A stretch of 64,000 nt of DNA from Pseudevernia furfuracea (Eukaryota > Ascomycota > Lecanoromycetes > Lecanorales > Parmeliaceae): assembly GCA_022315425.1 (NCBI GenBank), contig JAIUPT010000040.1, forward strand, positions 310,001-374,000, read 5' to 3'. Under the pieces are notes generated by a model that saw only the letters and a program-made list of their open reading frames with translations, was not told where the DNA came from and did not search any database. How positions within the stretch are numbered: position 1 is the first letter of the stretch; every line of letters begins with the position of its first letter. The translations under genes and the position numbers were made by a program. Below, piece by piece: positions 33,911-45,185 of this stretch.

Positions 33911-35639
33911 GTTTGTGCGAGATTCAACGCCACAGCACAAAGATGGAGGTGGGGAACTTGGGTTTGAAGGATAGGTAGATGTCAACACGAGTGTATATGC
34001 TACTGCCAAGAGAGACGCATAACGTACGCTATTAAATCACCTGTAAACCTCGGGTGTATGTACTACTATAGTACCGTACAAAGCGAAAGAAAAGAACGAC
34101 GTCCTCAACCCAACCTCCACAATCATTCACTGTACTCTCCAACCCAAGTCCCCACCCAACAGGACCCTTCCCTCCTCTCCCCTCTCCTCCCCTCTCCCAC
34201 TCCCTCAGCGTTTCATCCATCCCCGACCCGTCTCCCCCCATGCATGCATCCATCCCATCCCATGCCAGGCCTAGCCTAGCCTAGCCTAGCCATAAAAGCA
34301 CAGGGCAGTCTACCACCCTACACCACACTACACTACACTACACTACACTAGCGTAGCATACACCACCGGACTACTCCCCCCCGTCCCCTCCACCCCTCTC
34401 CTTGACATAGAGTGGGTGCGCACACGATACGATCTGATACGATCTGATGATTCTGATCTGATATGAGATGCCACGACATGCTATGACATGATACCGGTCT
34501 CCAAGTACCAGTGGAAGTCCAAGTACCAGTGGAAGTCCAAGTCCCAAGTCCCAAGTCCAAGTCCAAGTCCCAACTCCAACTCCAACTCGGTTAGGGTTTA
34601 CGAGTAAGATGTTATCGTCCGGCATGAGTAATGTATGTACCTAGTAGATGGATCAGACATACTTAAAAGTACACACTGCAGGGACCTGAAAACGTGCATG
34701 TCGTCACGGTTGGTTGGTTGGTTTATCTTGTGAATAGATAAAGTAGTGAGGTAGGGAGGGGGTGGGTGGGGGTGGATGGAGGTGTAGTGTAGTGTAGTGT
34801 AGTGTAGTGTAGTGTAGTGTAATGTAGTGTAGTGTAGTGTATATATGTACTAAGTAGGGTGGGTAAGGTACCTTAGGTGGGTAACTAAAGTAGTGTATAT
34901 ACGTAGAGTATCTTTTAGAGTAAGGTAGGTAAGTAGGTAAGTAAGTAAGTAAGTAAGTAAGTAAGATAACTAGATACCAAGGTACAATAGGCGGAATCAT
35001 GTGAGTAATGCAAGCAAGCAAGCTAAATTAAATGAAGCAGTTACCTTACCTACCTACCTACCTACTAGTGTAGAAGACGGCAGGAGGGGCAGGCACGGAA
35101 GGATGGCTCGGCCGCGTTTTTTTTTTTTCGTGTTGATGAGTTTGCGATTGCGATGCGATGCGATTTGGGTGCCACACTAGCAACCCCACGCGCAGGCGAG
35201 TCGAGGAAAAAGGGTGTGGGGATTTGCGGTTTATGCGGGCGATTGGATGGGGATTGCAGGGACTGGTTTTGTGGGGGTTTTTTTTGGCGGTGATGTGTAT
35301 GCGATAGAGTAACGGGTATCGCGGTGTCGTTCTAGCCTTTGGTAGAGGGAAGGAAATGCCCGGGTCAGGGGTTTGATTTTCGTGTAGGTATGTATGTATG
35401 CATACGTATAGTGTTCATTGTATGCACGTTGCATAGGAAGGACTCATTTGGATGAATTTTTTTTCAGATAGATATCATGTAGATGTATTCATTCCCATGA
35501 CCATGCCAGTATGATACACACACATATCCATCCATCCATCCATCCATCCCAATCCTATTCCTAATCATAATCATTAACCCGCATGCTTATCACGTCCATG
35601 ACCTTGAACCCGCATGCTAATCCCAATCCGAAGAGAGAA
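33911..35639. repeat. Intergenic belt of diverse microsatellites
   Basis: No gene is seen in 1.7 kb. Tandem arrays include CCTAG (34268-34290), ACACT (34321-34350), an AAGTCC/GTACCAGTGG mixture (34500-34585), GTGTA (34781-34841), AAGT (34921-34966), CCTA (35041-35066) and CATC (35527-35550). One GGTTAGGGTTTA occurs at 34589-34600, but it is not a telomere array. Confidence 0.85.
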
Positions 35640-37189
35640 TCATACAAAGTTATGCCCACCCCTCTCCGGATCCAACGAAGTATCCACCCTCACCCTATCC
35701 GTCTTCCAGATAATATTCCCCAGCACTCCTCCCCCCTTCACTCTCGCCACCGGCTCCACCCTGCTGATCGGCGTGAGTTTTGGATCGTAGCTCTGTCCCA
35801 CGTCGAGATTATGGTAGGAGCCCTTGGTCTTGCCCACAAGGCCAATCTCATGCTCTTCAGAGTCCAGCCAAGGCATCGCGTCGTTGGAAGCCGTCGGTTT
35901 GGAAAGTTGGTTGCTGCGTTTGCTGTTGTGACCTCTATGGCCGTATCCGTTCGTGTAGGCGGATGGGTCGTAGGTGGACTTTCTTTTGGTTTTGCCCGTG
36001 ATCAATTGGATGAATTTGGGCATGATGGGAAAGCAGGCACATAGGATTATGGTTGTGAGTTCGCCCACGCTGTACACATTGTCAGTATGGTTGGGAAGTG
36101 GATCTGGTTGGGTAGAGACAGAGAGGTACTCACTTCCATAGGCCGACTTTGATGATCGAGTATGTTTCGTCGGAGGTGTAGAGTAAGTCGACAGTGTAGG
36201 CCAGGCGCACAACACTGGCGATACAAGCGCTGCCTGTAGTCAGTACATTGATCCCTGAATCCAGATATACCTCCTGACTTACAATAGACCAGTAGCGAAC
36301 ACAGCGGCAACACCGACCTTCCTCGTGTTCGCCATCTGCAGATTCCAGATCGCTATCATAGGAAGAATCAATATCATGAAATCGGAGAGAACATTCCATG
36401 CCCCAATAGCAATGTAGTTGTTCTCGATGCCAATGCAGTGACCTGGAATCAATGGATTCCAGATCTTCTCCCGTGGCGTGCATGCGAAGATCTCTAAGAA
36501 TGTCTCGATAAAGTAAAAGACCAGGTTAGTCCAGATGAGCACATGGATGCCGTAGAAGACAAAATTGTGCTTGTGTACCACGAAAAGTCTTTTATACTGT
36601 AGAAGGATAGCAAGCTTTGCGATGGCGATAATGGGCCCGTATATAGTCGAGCCGACATTTGAGGTCTGAGTTAGAAATATAGTGTAAGCCATTGAATCGT
36701 ACATGGCTCTTTCTCGAGACTTGGGGACCTACCTTGGCGATTTTGACAGCATTGATCACATTGACATCCCATTGGTGACGCCCAGCACCTTGGGACTGCG
36801 CATCTAATATAACACTACCAAAGGCGAGGATACCCATCTAGATTCACGTAAGTCGAACAATCGCTTGTTGCGTAGGCGCATCATCCTACCCAAGCTACCA
36901 AGCAACACCCTGAAAACAAGTCAGCTTTCTTTCCCAACCTCAGCTCGGGGAAATGTGCGTAATACTGACAGTCTTCCCAAAAAAAGGCTCGATCAACGCA
37001 ATACTTCGTCAGCAGTCGCACGAACACAAATATCGTTGTGAACGTAAAACAGATTGCCATCGTCGCATTAGTGACAGCCTCCAAAGTGCCTGGCGGGTTA
37101 ATGAAGTTGGGAACGACCCCCGCCGGAGGTATCAGAGCGGGCGTTTGAGCCAGCTCTGCCGGAGTCAAACCTGCCAGAGGGTTTGCCAT
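35640..37189 (-). CDS. PTH11-like rhodopsin-domain integral membrane protein
   Basis: This is a seven-helix membrane protein of the fungal rhodopsin/PTH11-like family, thought to include G-protein-coupled receptors. Exons on the minus strand are 37189-36970, 36909-36890, 36837-36733, 36665-36283, 36229-36134 and 36069-35640 (417 aa). Exon 2 is only 20 nt. Helices are visible at AICFTFTTIFVFVRLL, GPIIAIAKLAILLQ, GIHVLIWTNLVFYFIETFL, FMILILPMIAIWNLQM, VGVAAVFATGLFACIASVV and VGELTTIILCACFPIMP. Typical motifs include YGPIIAIAKL and ACTPREKIWNP with the conserved Cys. The C-terminal 110 residues are a polar cytoplasmic tail. No N-terminal CFEM domain is present. ATG at 37189 (MANPLAGLTPAEL) was chosen because the longer frame has no ATG before it. 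Confidence 0.88.
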
Positions 37190-38825
37190 AGCGCTCACTC
37201 AAGATTCATGTAGACGGCGGATAGATATGAAAAAATGTAATGTTCGCAGAATGTTGGCCATCTCGAGGGGGGCAGCACAGTAAGGTCTTTGGAATTCCCC
37301 ACTGACCGTGCCTCAAGGGTTTCTTCACGAGTTGGCCTCGTAACTTCACCAACGCTCGATGTGTAGATATGGTATGGTAGCGAACGTATATGATGCCACA
37401 ACTACTAAAGGCCGAAAGGTCGGGCCATCTTTTTGCATTGAGTTTCGTCGGTCTTTCCAAAGGCAAGCGTGCACGTGCCACATAAGATATTTGATTGGCG
37501 AATTTGGCGTATTATTATTCAAGCTTCCATAGCGGGAGGAAAAGGATGGATACGAATAAGGCACGGTGCGTTAGTGATATCGGCATGATGCTATAATCTA
37601 TGCGAGCACTGGCCACTCAGGACGTGTAGGGGTCCTAGGGGACCCTGTGCCTCTTTTCCTATAAAGTAGAGTCTGCATGGAAATCGAAGAGGACGCTGCT
37701 TCCTTCCTCGTCTAGCGAGCTGGGCATCACGATTCACAACCTCTGTTATTCTATGGCCAAGAGATTCCTCAGAGATTCTCTCAGTGCGAATCTCTGAAGC
37801 ATTCGCCCCATCCTATCATGGAATGATGCGGTTGATACTCGCCAAAGGAAGCGAGTTACGATAAGACTATGAGTTAAGCTACTCAATCCTTCGGCCGTAT
37901 CTAACCCTAGACGATAGTTAGCAACAAGTGTGAGAACTAAAAGCGCTATGAGCTCACTTGCATTCTAGTTCGGAGCGTGCTGCTAGATACGGCAAGGCCC
38001 GCCTCAACCCTGAGGCAACCATAATGCAGCTAGCCATCGCCCCCAACGTCCAGTGGCCAATGATACACGCCTCTCAATACGATAGAGGGGTTGCCTGTAT
38101 AGAAAATCGTGGTCGGCAAAGATAATTCTCCGTGGACAAATTGGCCGAGACAAAGGATGCGGGGAAATTTTGGCAAAAAGATCGAGAGGCACCATCAACG
38201 GCGATCTGAAAGCCTGCAGTATCACATTGTGGTAGTGCGTAAAGGTAACATTGCCATCACGAGCTACCAACAGTGCTACATAGGATAGCTCGTCTCGCGC
38301 AGGTTACATCGCGCCAGAGAGATTTGTAACGGGAATATAAGTCGCGGTCAATGCGCTCTCATGTGTCAATTTAAAAAGATGTCGTGGACACTCCCTGAAA
38401 CTGGCGCACTAATTTTTCCTTGAAACGCTGAGTTCGCTGTCGTGAATCGCCTCAGGTAGGACGCTTTCAAGAACAATAAGAAGGAGCATTTGGTCGAGTT
38501 TTTCCTTACTCTTTTGTGTCGAGAACCATGGAGCGACGCCGCATGCTCTTTGATCAGGGTACTCCATGGGTGAGGTATCAGAGACTGAACCTTTGCTTTG
38601 GGAGTCCCTCACCTCACTCCAAATTACGTGAGAAGGCCATTGTGCCGAGACATGAAGACTGAGCCTCGGCCTCGTGTGATCATGTGTCGAAGAGAAACCG
38701 GAATTTTGCACATACGATATTGCACAATGCACCTGAAATCGAAGCGGGGTATTTCAATTGAAATCAACGAGAATCATGTGCCGGATTGTGGGGGCTTGTG
38801 TAAGTGAGCTCGGAAACGCACTAGA
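37190..38825. other. Intergenic, no gene seen
   Basis: These 1636 bp contain only unrecognised short ORFs. The last part is downstream of the UbiA-like gene. Confidence 0.45.
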
Positions 38826-39944
38826 TCATAGCCAGGAATCCCCTTTGATCCTTTTGAAGAGAGGCATCAGATAAAGCATGACCATCCACAGATTCCAGAT
38901 CCGAAAGGTCAGTTTATCGGCTGGAACCGATTTTATAGTGAGAGTTCGGAAGATGATGATAGCACCGGTAATCATTGACATGGCGTAAGTGCCTGGACCC
39001 AATTGCCAAAAAGTAGGACAGACGACAGACCAGCCTGCCATCGCGACGGCAATCGACCATCTGGCGTAATAATCTCCAATCACAAGCGGGACTGTCTTTC
39101 TCCCGCGCAGGCCGTCACCGGCTTGATCGTACATATCCTGGGTTTGTACGCTGGTGAAGACAACAGCACCAATGATGAGGAACCATGGCCACGCGATTGG
39201 CTTGAAGGGGCTGTCCAAGAACTCGGATCTGGAAGCGACCTCGGTTGCTCCGGATGCGTAAGAAAGAAAGCCGCAGGCATTAATGAAGTTTCGCGTTATG
39301 CAACTATGATCAGCACCTCCAAGATCGTTGTACCACCAACCCAGGAATACCAATGCTAGACACTGCTTCAGACCTCCCAGCTTCAGACTCGCAACAATTG
39401 CTGCAGGATACAGACTCCACATCAGCCACTTGGCATGCGTCTCGGACAGTCTTCTGGACGGCATAGATCTCCATGGCTTATTTTCACCATCTTCCTCGAC
39501 CGCCTCTGGTTGTCGCTGATTATCGATAGCGAAGGGTAAAAGGTTGATCCAGCACCAAAATGCAACTCTTGGTATGCGGCTGAGAATGACGGAAAAGTCT
39601 GGAGACTGTTTCGTTGTGAGGATGGGACCTGACAGAACACTGAGGATCCCAAAGGCTGTCTCAGGCCCGACAATAGTCTTCAAGTCGGTATATGTGAAAA
39701 GCCATATTGTTCTGGCGTGATAGGAGAGGTCTTTCATCGCTGAGATCACGATCTCCTGTGGTCAAGCGTAAGACAGGTTGGCTTGCAGAAGAAGATTTTC
39801 TGCTTGGGGATTTGGATTTATCAGCATATAGAAGTTACTTACTATAAGTCTCTCACTCAAAGCACGAGCTTTCTCGCCCAGCTCCTGAGCGTTTTCACTT
39901 ATTTCATGAACACCAACAGCGTCAACAGCGGTTTTTATTTCCAT
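38826..39944 (-). CDS. UbiA-type membrane prenyltransferase / terpene-cyclase-like enzyme
   Basis: Enzymes of the UbiA superfamily move or cyclise isoprenoid diphosphates within the membrane. Exons on the minus strand are 39944-39843 and 39755-38826 (343 aa), with intron GTAAGT..CACAG. The first Asp-rich region reads NLLPFAIDNQ..EEDGENKPWRSMPS, and the second is QDMYDQAGDGLRGRKTVPL. Both fit the two Mg-diphosphate sites of UbiA proteins. About eight hydrophobic segments follow, for example IAVAMAGWSVVCPTFW and YAMSMITGAIIIF. The NKPWR..P spacing resembles fungal UbiA members used in secondary metabolism, including the fumagillin terpene cyclase. Whether this one transfers prenyl groups or cyclises is not decidable. 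It diverges from P450-2, suggesting a shared pathway. Confidence 0.87.
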
Positions 39945-41791
39945 TTTTGGATGAGATGTATCTTGATGTAAGATCCAAAGATGGCAGAGCAAGGTAGGTA
40001 GTACGAACAGAAATGAAGTCTGGGTGCAATGGATACGATGGATGGCACCACCCCACTGGCCGAGCAGGCTAGGCTTGTTTAGCAATGTTCTGTTTCTCAC
40101 GAGTATCGAAGTCAATTGCCTTATCGGTCCTCGCCTTGGTAGCTGGCTTTCTCTGATGGTTGCCTGAAATACTCCGCCCAATGATCTGAGTGCAAAATGT
40201 GTGCCGCGGCATTTCACTCAGCCATGCTGGTGCCCATTTTAGACCAGGATAGTAGACCAATGCCTTTACGGCTGTTCGCATTCCCAGCGGAACCTCATCA
40301 AACCTACCCAGAGGTTTAAATTTCCCAACGGTAAAATCGCTGTATGCGTCGGTAGGAACTAATTGGCGCTCCTCTCATGATGGATGGAGTTACCAAATTT
40401 CCGTTTTCCTACACATGTCTGGGCTTTTTTTCCCGGCGTTCAGCAAGCCTGGTCCAAAAAGCGCTTTGGACTGCTGTCCGAGCCCGCGGCTGAGGTGTTA
40501 CTATGACGTCTTACTTTCCCCCGGTGATCCGAGAGGTGTGTGGACTAGCTGGAATCCTGGATGGCACAGCAGCGTCCATCAATCCAGTATATAAGAACGT
40601 GGGCCATCGGTCTCAGGATTCCTAGGACTCAAGCTTCCGGCATTTAAAAGCTCCGGCATGCAAGTTCTGCCGCATTGACCTCACTACTTGATCCAAAAGC
40701 CATAAGATTGTGGCATAATCTCTGCAAGTGATTCTGGTGCAGACCGCTCTGATGCATCTGCATGACTATCGATGGGCTCTCATGCAGCTGCATAGCTAGC
40801 TATACATATGGAACGGTGACCTCTCTATTCGCACGAATGAGTGGTCTGCACCAGAATGAGTTGCAGAAATAGGGTCCGGTTTTCAGGCCTTCTGGGAGTC
40901 GGATACAAAATTGCAAGCTAAAATACGGACTTACTTAACCTTTTCTCTCTTTCTTTATTTCCCCCTTTTGCTTCATGTGTTTGTGGAAATGTTTCAATTG
41001 AAGGAGTAAATGCATGAGTCCGCTTCCCTGATAACAAGGCCCCGCTTGCCCGCTTGTGGAGAGGAGGCGCAAAGACAGATTTGAGATAAAGTACCTAGGC
41101 ATCAATTAAGTTGTCTACTGAGGGTAGGATAATAAAAGGCATCCATTGGTGGGTAGTTAGCCTCTTAGGTAGCAAGAATATAGATCTTTCGGCCGTAAGA
41201 GTAGAAAGTAGAAAAGCGCTTGAAGAAAAGGAAACACTTGAATCTTGAGGATTTAGGAGCTAAGGACGCACCGTCAGCGTGATTGCATGAAGCAATTAAA
41301 AGTTAATTATTTGGTCCGCTCGACCACCTGCCAGTGCCACGTTGCTGTGTGTAGCCATGACAAGACTACGGAGTAAAGGCTAAGGTAATGAATTAAAATG
41401 AAAACCACAACCAGGCTCCCAGGTATTCGGAGACGAGACCTAAATAAATCAGCACCCTTTATTCCCTCCACATGGGCACACCCCGCGAGAACTGAGTAGT
41501 GCCTCAGCCTGCATCAGTAGTATCGCATGGCTCTACTAAACACTACCTTAAGTCTATCTGAGCTATCCTTATAGGTCATGCATGATCGATCTATGGCAAT
41601 GTGGCCCTGGAATCTACAGAATTGCTAAACTTCTTCGTCGATAATTGTTGGAAAATGCTGCAGCACTGTGTTAAGACTACCCCTCAGGTGGCAAATGACT
41701 AGTCTTGACATGGGTTTCACATGGTATTTAAGTAGCTAAATACCACTCCATAGTTAATCAATCAATCCTCCTCTCATAGATCCCAACAATA
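39945..41791. promoter_or_regulatory. Divergent intergenic region, UbiA-like / P450-2
   Basis: These 1847 bp lie between the two start codons. They contain the nested inverted repeat at 40721-40867. The region 40900-41790 is AT-rich. An open frame upstream of the UbiA ATG (to 40217) is in frame but looks like leader sequence. Confidence 0.55.
40721..40867. mobile_element. MITE-like element with nested inverted repeats
   Basis: The outer arms (40721-40749 and 40839-40867) are 29 bp and match as inverted repeats with three mismatches; the core is ATTCTGGTGCAGACC. A second pair inside (near 40752-40765 and 40779-40793) reads ATGCATCTGCATGA against its inverted partner ATGCAGCTGCATGA. The whole 147 bp can fold as a long hairpin. 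No clear target-site duplication was found, so mobility is inferred from structure only. Confidence 0.7.
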
Positions 41792-43537
41792 ATGTTATTA
41801 CAGACAAAGCTCTGCATAGCAGCAGCAGTGGGCATCCTCTCTCACAACCTCATCTTCATCCGCAATGAGCACCATATCCAAGCCCCGCAGCTCTTCCGCT
41901 TCTTCATACTCCTCTCCTTATTCTTGTTTATCGGTGAAGCCAGAATATGGGCGCTCAGCGATTCAGGCCAAGCAGCCAGAGTGTCCACCCTCATAGTCCT
42001 CTCATATAGCGCTTCTCTCTTTACCAGCATTGCCATATATCGTATCTTTCTCCATAAGTTACGCAGATTCCCAGGTCCCATAGGCGCTCGAGTATCCAAG
42101 TTCTGGCATGTTGGCAAGCTGCTACGCCAGCCGAATTTCAAATTGCTGGATGAGTTGCATCAGCAATATGGGGATTTTGTTCGCACTGGTGAGCATCGTA
42201 GTACTATGATCAATGCTAAACGACTGCTGAAGAAACATATATTAGGCCCAAATGAGATCTCAATCCGCTCTCCCTCAGCAATGGCCGAAATCAACGGTCC
42301 CGGTAGCAAATGTACCAAAGCACCCTTCTACGACCTCGTCCTTCCCCGAACCTCCATCATAACCACCCGCGACAAAAGTTTCCACGACCAACGCCGCCGA
42401 ATCTGGGACCATGGTTTCAGCGCCAAAGCTCTAAACCAATACGAACCACAGGTAGACCATTACACCTCTCTTCTCACATCTGCAATATCCCAGCGTCTGG
42501 GTACGCCACTGGATGTAACATCATGGTTCCACTACTTCTCCTTCGATCTCATGGGCCAACTCTCCTTCCGCAAGTCTTTCAACATGCTCGCAACAGGAAA
42601 ACGTCACTTCGCCATCGACCTAATGAGCAACGGCATGGCCCTTCTCGGTCTCTTCACGCCGACGCCCTGGCTCGCAAGAATAGGCTTCAGCATCCCCGGC
42701 GTAGCGTCCGGCTGGAAATCCATGTTCGTCTGGTCCGACGCGCAAATGCGCGAACGCATCGACCGCAAAGACGACGGCGAGAACAACGACATCACCTCCT
42801 GGCTCATCAACGCATCCCGCGAAAACAACAGCCTCGAAGCCGACAGCAGCTGGCTCAACGGCGACGCCTTCGGCATCATCATCGCCGGCTCCGACACCAC
42901 AGCCAGCACGCTCGTCATGCTCTTCTACCACCTCGCCCTCGACCCCTCCCACATCTCCAAAATCCGCTCCGAACTCGACCCACTGGGCCCGAACCCCGAC
43001 GCCCGAGCCCTCCAATCCCTCCCCCACCTCAACGGCGCCATCAACGAAACCCTGCGCCTCCACCCGCCCGTCCCCTCCGCCGGCCTCCGCCAACCCCCCC
43101 CCGAAGGCATGACCGTAGCCTCCACCCCCATCCCCGGCTCCACCATCCTCTCCCTCCCCGTCTACTCCCTCCACCGCCTCGAATCCTGCTTCCCCCGACC
43201 TCTGGAATTCATCCCGGAGCGCTGGTCCTCGGAGCCCGAACTCGTGCACGACAAGGGGGCCTTTGCGCCCTTTTTCCAAGGCCGGTTCGGCTGCGTGGGC
43301 AAGAACCTCGCGCTGATGGAGATCAGGGCCGTGACGGCGGCGTTGCTGAGGAGGTATGATTTGGTCTTCGCGCCGGGGACGGGGCGCGGGGAGGCGGTGG
43401 AGAGGGATATGGGGGATCAGTTCACGGCGAGGCCGGGGAGGTTGGAGTTGGTTTTCACGGAGAGGGACAGGGAGGGTGAGTTGAGGGGTGGAGAAGGGGG
43501 GGGGAAGAGGAGTCTAGAGTCTGTTGGACGTGCCTAG
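41792..43537 (+). CDS. Cytochrome P450 monooxygenase (P450-2), 3' end rewritten by a retroelement LTR
   Basis: This haem monooxygenase has two or three N-terminal membrane segments (FFILLSLFLFIGEARIWAL; TLIVLSYSASLFTSIAIYRI). Exons are 41792-42188 and 42246-43537 (562 aa). The 57-nt intron (GTGAGC..ATTAG) is stop-free and in frame; splicing gives FVRTGPNEISIRSPSAM. The I-helix is IIAGSDTTAST, ExxR is in NETLRLHP, the PERF motif is FIPERW, and the haem loop FFQGRFGCVG carries Cys482. The final codons (SLES then VGRA, stop) run into the LTR that begins at 43522. Across the element the original frame would have ended three residues later in a different tripeptide, so the core enzyme is probably unaffected. 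The second half is GC-rich and produces long overlapping frames on both strands that are not genes. It probably shares a pathway with the divergent UbiA gene. Confidence 0.9.
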   Translation: MLLQTKLCIAAAVGILSHNLIFIRNEHHIQAPQLFRFFILLSLFLFIGEARIWALSDSGQAARVSTLIVLSYSASLFTSIAIYRIFLHKLRRFPGPIGARVSKFWHVGKLLRQPNFKLLDELHQQYGDFVRTGEHRSTMINAKRLLKKHILGPNEISIRSPSAMAEINGPGSKCTKAPFYDLVLPRTSIITTRDKSFHDQRRRIWDHGFSAKALNQYEPQVDHYTSLLTSAISQRLGTPLDVTSWFHYFSFDLMGQLSFRKSFNMLATGKRHFAIDLMSNGMALLGLFTPTPWLARIGFSIPGVASGWKSMFVWSDAQMRERIDRKDDGENNDITSWLINASRENNSLEADSSWLNGDAFGIIIAGSDTTASTLVMLFYHLALDPSHISKIRSELDPLGPNPDARALQSLPHLNGAINETLRLHPPVPSAGLRQPPPEGMTVASTPIPGSTILSLPVYSLHRLESCFPRPLEFIPERWSSEPELVHDKGAFAPFFQGRFGCVGKNLALMEIRAVTAALLRRYDLVFAPGTGRGEAVERDMGDQFTARPGRLELVFTERDREGELRGGEGGGKRSLESVGRA

Positions 43538-43672
43538 ATCATTCCACATGCATCTCATGTTTGTCCTTTGTTAGATATCTCTCTTTGTCAGGCCATGGGT
43601 TATATACCCATGGACCTCCTCCATAGGCCATCATGCTTTTGCTATCACGCCGCTGCACCTGCTGAGTTAACA
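43522..43672 (+). repeat. Left LTR of the gag-only element
   Basis: This 151-bp repeat begins TGTTGGACGTGCCTAG and ends GAGTTAACA. It contains the TAG that now ends P450-2 (43535-43537). Confidence 0.85.
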
Positions 43673-43721
43673 GATTATAAGCCCGTTTGACGCTGTGATT
43701 GACAATTTAACTGCATCAAAA

Positions 43722-43855
43722 ACGATCTCAGAATAAAGGGGAGACTACAAACAACACGACCCCAGAATAGAGAGAAGACTACAAACAACACGATCTCAGG
43801 ATAGAGGGGAGACTATATTACACCACAACAACACGACCCCAAGACAGAGATGAAA
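43722..43855. repeat. 34-bp tandem repeat, about 3.5 copies, inside the retroelement leader
   Basis: The unit resembles ACGACCCCAGAATAGAG followed by AGACTACAAACAAC. It lies just inside the left LTR. Confidence 0.85.
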
Positions 43856-44540
43856 CGACCCAAACCACAATCAATACATTATGCCTAACGGTGGCCACGA
43901 CAACGAGGAGAGTCCACATTACCCCAACCTACAGAATATTTCTAGCATTCCGTCCCCACTCAATCCATTTCGAGAACAACAACCACAATCCCTCACCCTC
44001 ACACCAGAAGAACTGAAACTCCTTAAGCAGACCCGGGCCCAAGGGAAGAAGCCAGAAGTATTCAAATTCCGATTCACAATGCCGTCATCCACGACAACCA
44101 TTTTAATACTAAATAAAGCATCCAATTGAGACCGCTGATATCACACACTGTACGGGCTTTGCCAGACAATTGATATACATAAGATTCTTCTCAAGAACAT
44201 GACCTCAGACAGTGATTGAAAGTTCAGTCAACTCTTGAATCGAGAGCAACATTCGTATGTCCCTTGAGTCTGACGGCCATACTCACATTTCGGGAATTAC
44301 CGAGGCTTACAATATGATCAAGGCACTCGAGAAGTGTCTACAAATCCAAGGGATATACATCTCGAGAAGTACTCTGAAGGATCATTAGCCGTGTCAAATC
44401 TCGACGATTATAAGTTAATTATCGAGTATATCGAGGTCATTAAACAGGTCAAGACGAAACTCGCTGAATTAGAACACACGTTCACATAAGAGATCATAAC
44501 ATCTTTTCTTCATGGACTCTCATCCTCGTACGAATTCTTC

Positions 44541-44689
44541 ATGAAAATCATTCTAAACAGCCGTGATAAGAACTTCAATGACAAGCTTTTCGAGTCAGAC
44601 TTTAATCATATCGTAAAACAATTACTTGATCGAGAACGTCGTCAGAAGTTGATATTCAATGACGATAACAGTAAGACACTTCAAATCAG

Positions 44690-44740
<51 letters not shown>

Positions 44741-44759
44741 ACCCTGCAGCGAGTTGTAA
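44541..44759 (+). pseudogene. Gag fragment with poly-Asn tail
   Basis: This 72-codon frame (MKIILNSRDKNFNDKL..) is the surviving 3' part of the Gag-like region. It ends in 16 or more Asn codons (AAC repeat, about 44690-44743). Upstream Gag codons are in the same frame but interrupted by a stop near 44490. Confidence 0.7.
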
Positions 44760-45010
44760 CAACGTTCACGAAAAGAATCTGCTTCTTCAAGCAACAGAAT
44801 CAGGCCCCCTCAGACTGATAACTGAAAACGTAACAAGAATCGACTCAAGGAGTAAGTACAACAAGAAGAAACAAGAAATAAAAGATCAAAGCCAGAGAAA
44901 ATCATGCTGACGACTGGAAATGTCATGGACTGAGTGAGGAAAGACTAATAAGATGTCATGAACTGAGGAAGATGCATGGCTATGACTAGCCAGACCGAGA
45001 GAGAGAGAGG

Positions 45011-45185
45011 TGTTGAACGTGCCTAGATCATTCCACATGTGCATCTCATATTTGTCCTTTGTTAGATAGATAGATCTCTTTGTTGTCAGGCCATGGGGTG
45101 TTATATATACCCCATGGACGGACCTCCTTCCATAGACACATCATGCTTTTTGCCATGCACACCGCGGCAACCTGCTGAGTTGACA
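45011..45185 (+). repeat. Right LTR of the gag-only element
   Basis: This 175-bp repeat matches the left LTR but is longer by many 2-4 bp insertions. It ends GAGTTGACA. Confidence 0.85.

Larger units (their letters stand above)
43522..45185 (+). mobile_element. Decayed gag-only LTR retroelement (Copia-like)
   Basis: Two related terminal repeats, both starting TGTTG and ending in ACA, flank 1.3 kb. The inside has no reverse transcriptase. A Gag-like frame reads EYIEVIKQVKTKLAELEHTF, a stop, then EIITSFLHGLSSSYEFFMK, and ends in a QLLDRERRQ segment before an AAC repeat that encodes poly-Asn. This pattern is known from Copia-type Gag proteins. AGAGTC occurs just before the left repeat (43516-43521) and just after the right one (45187-45192), a likely target-site duplication. 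The element lies in the last codons of P450-2. Confidence 0.82.

Noticed and set aside
34589..34600. Telomere-like GGTTAGGGTTTA
   Set aside because: Only one short occurrence among other microsatellites; no TTAGGG array.
35583..36044. 153-codon plus ORF
   Set aside because: Antisense to the last exon of the PTH11-like gene.
39945..40217. N-terminal extension of the UbiA-like protein
   Set aside because: The frame is open to 40217, but its sequence is unlike UbiA N-termini; ATG 39944 directly precedes the conserved helix region.
42310..43359. 349-codon plus ORF and a 219-codon minus ORF over P450-2
   Set aside because: Both overlap the P450 exon in other frames and are extremely Arg/Pro- or Gly/Glu-rich. 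The P450 frame has all family motifs.
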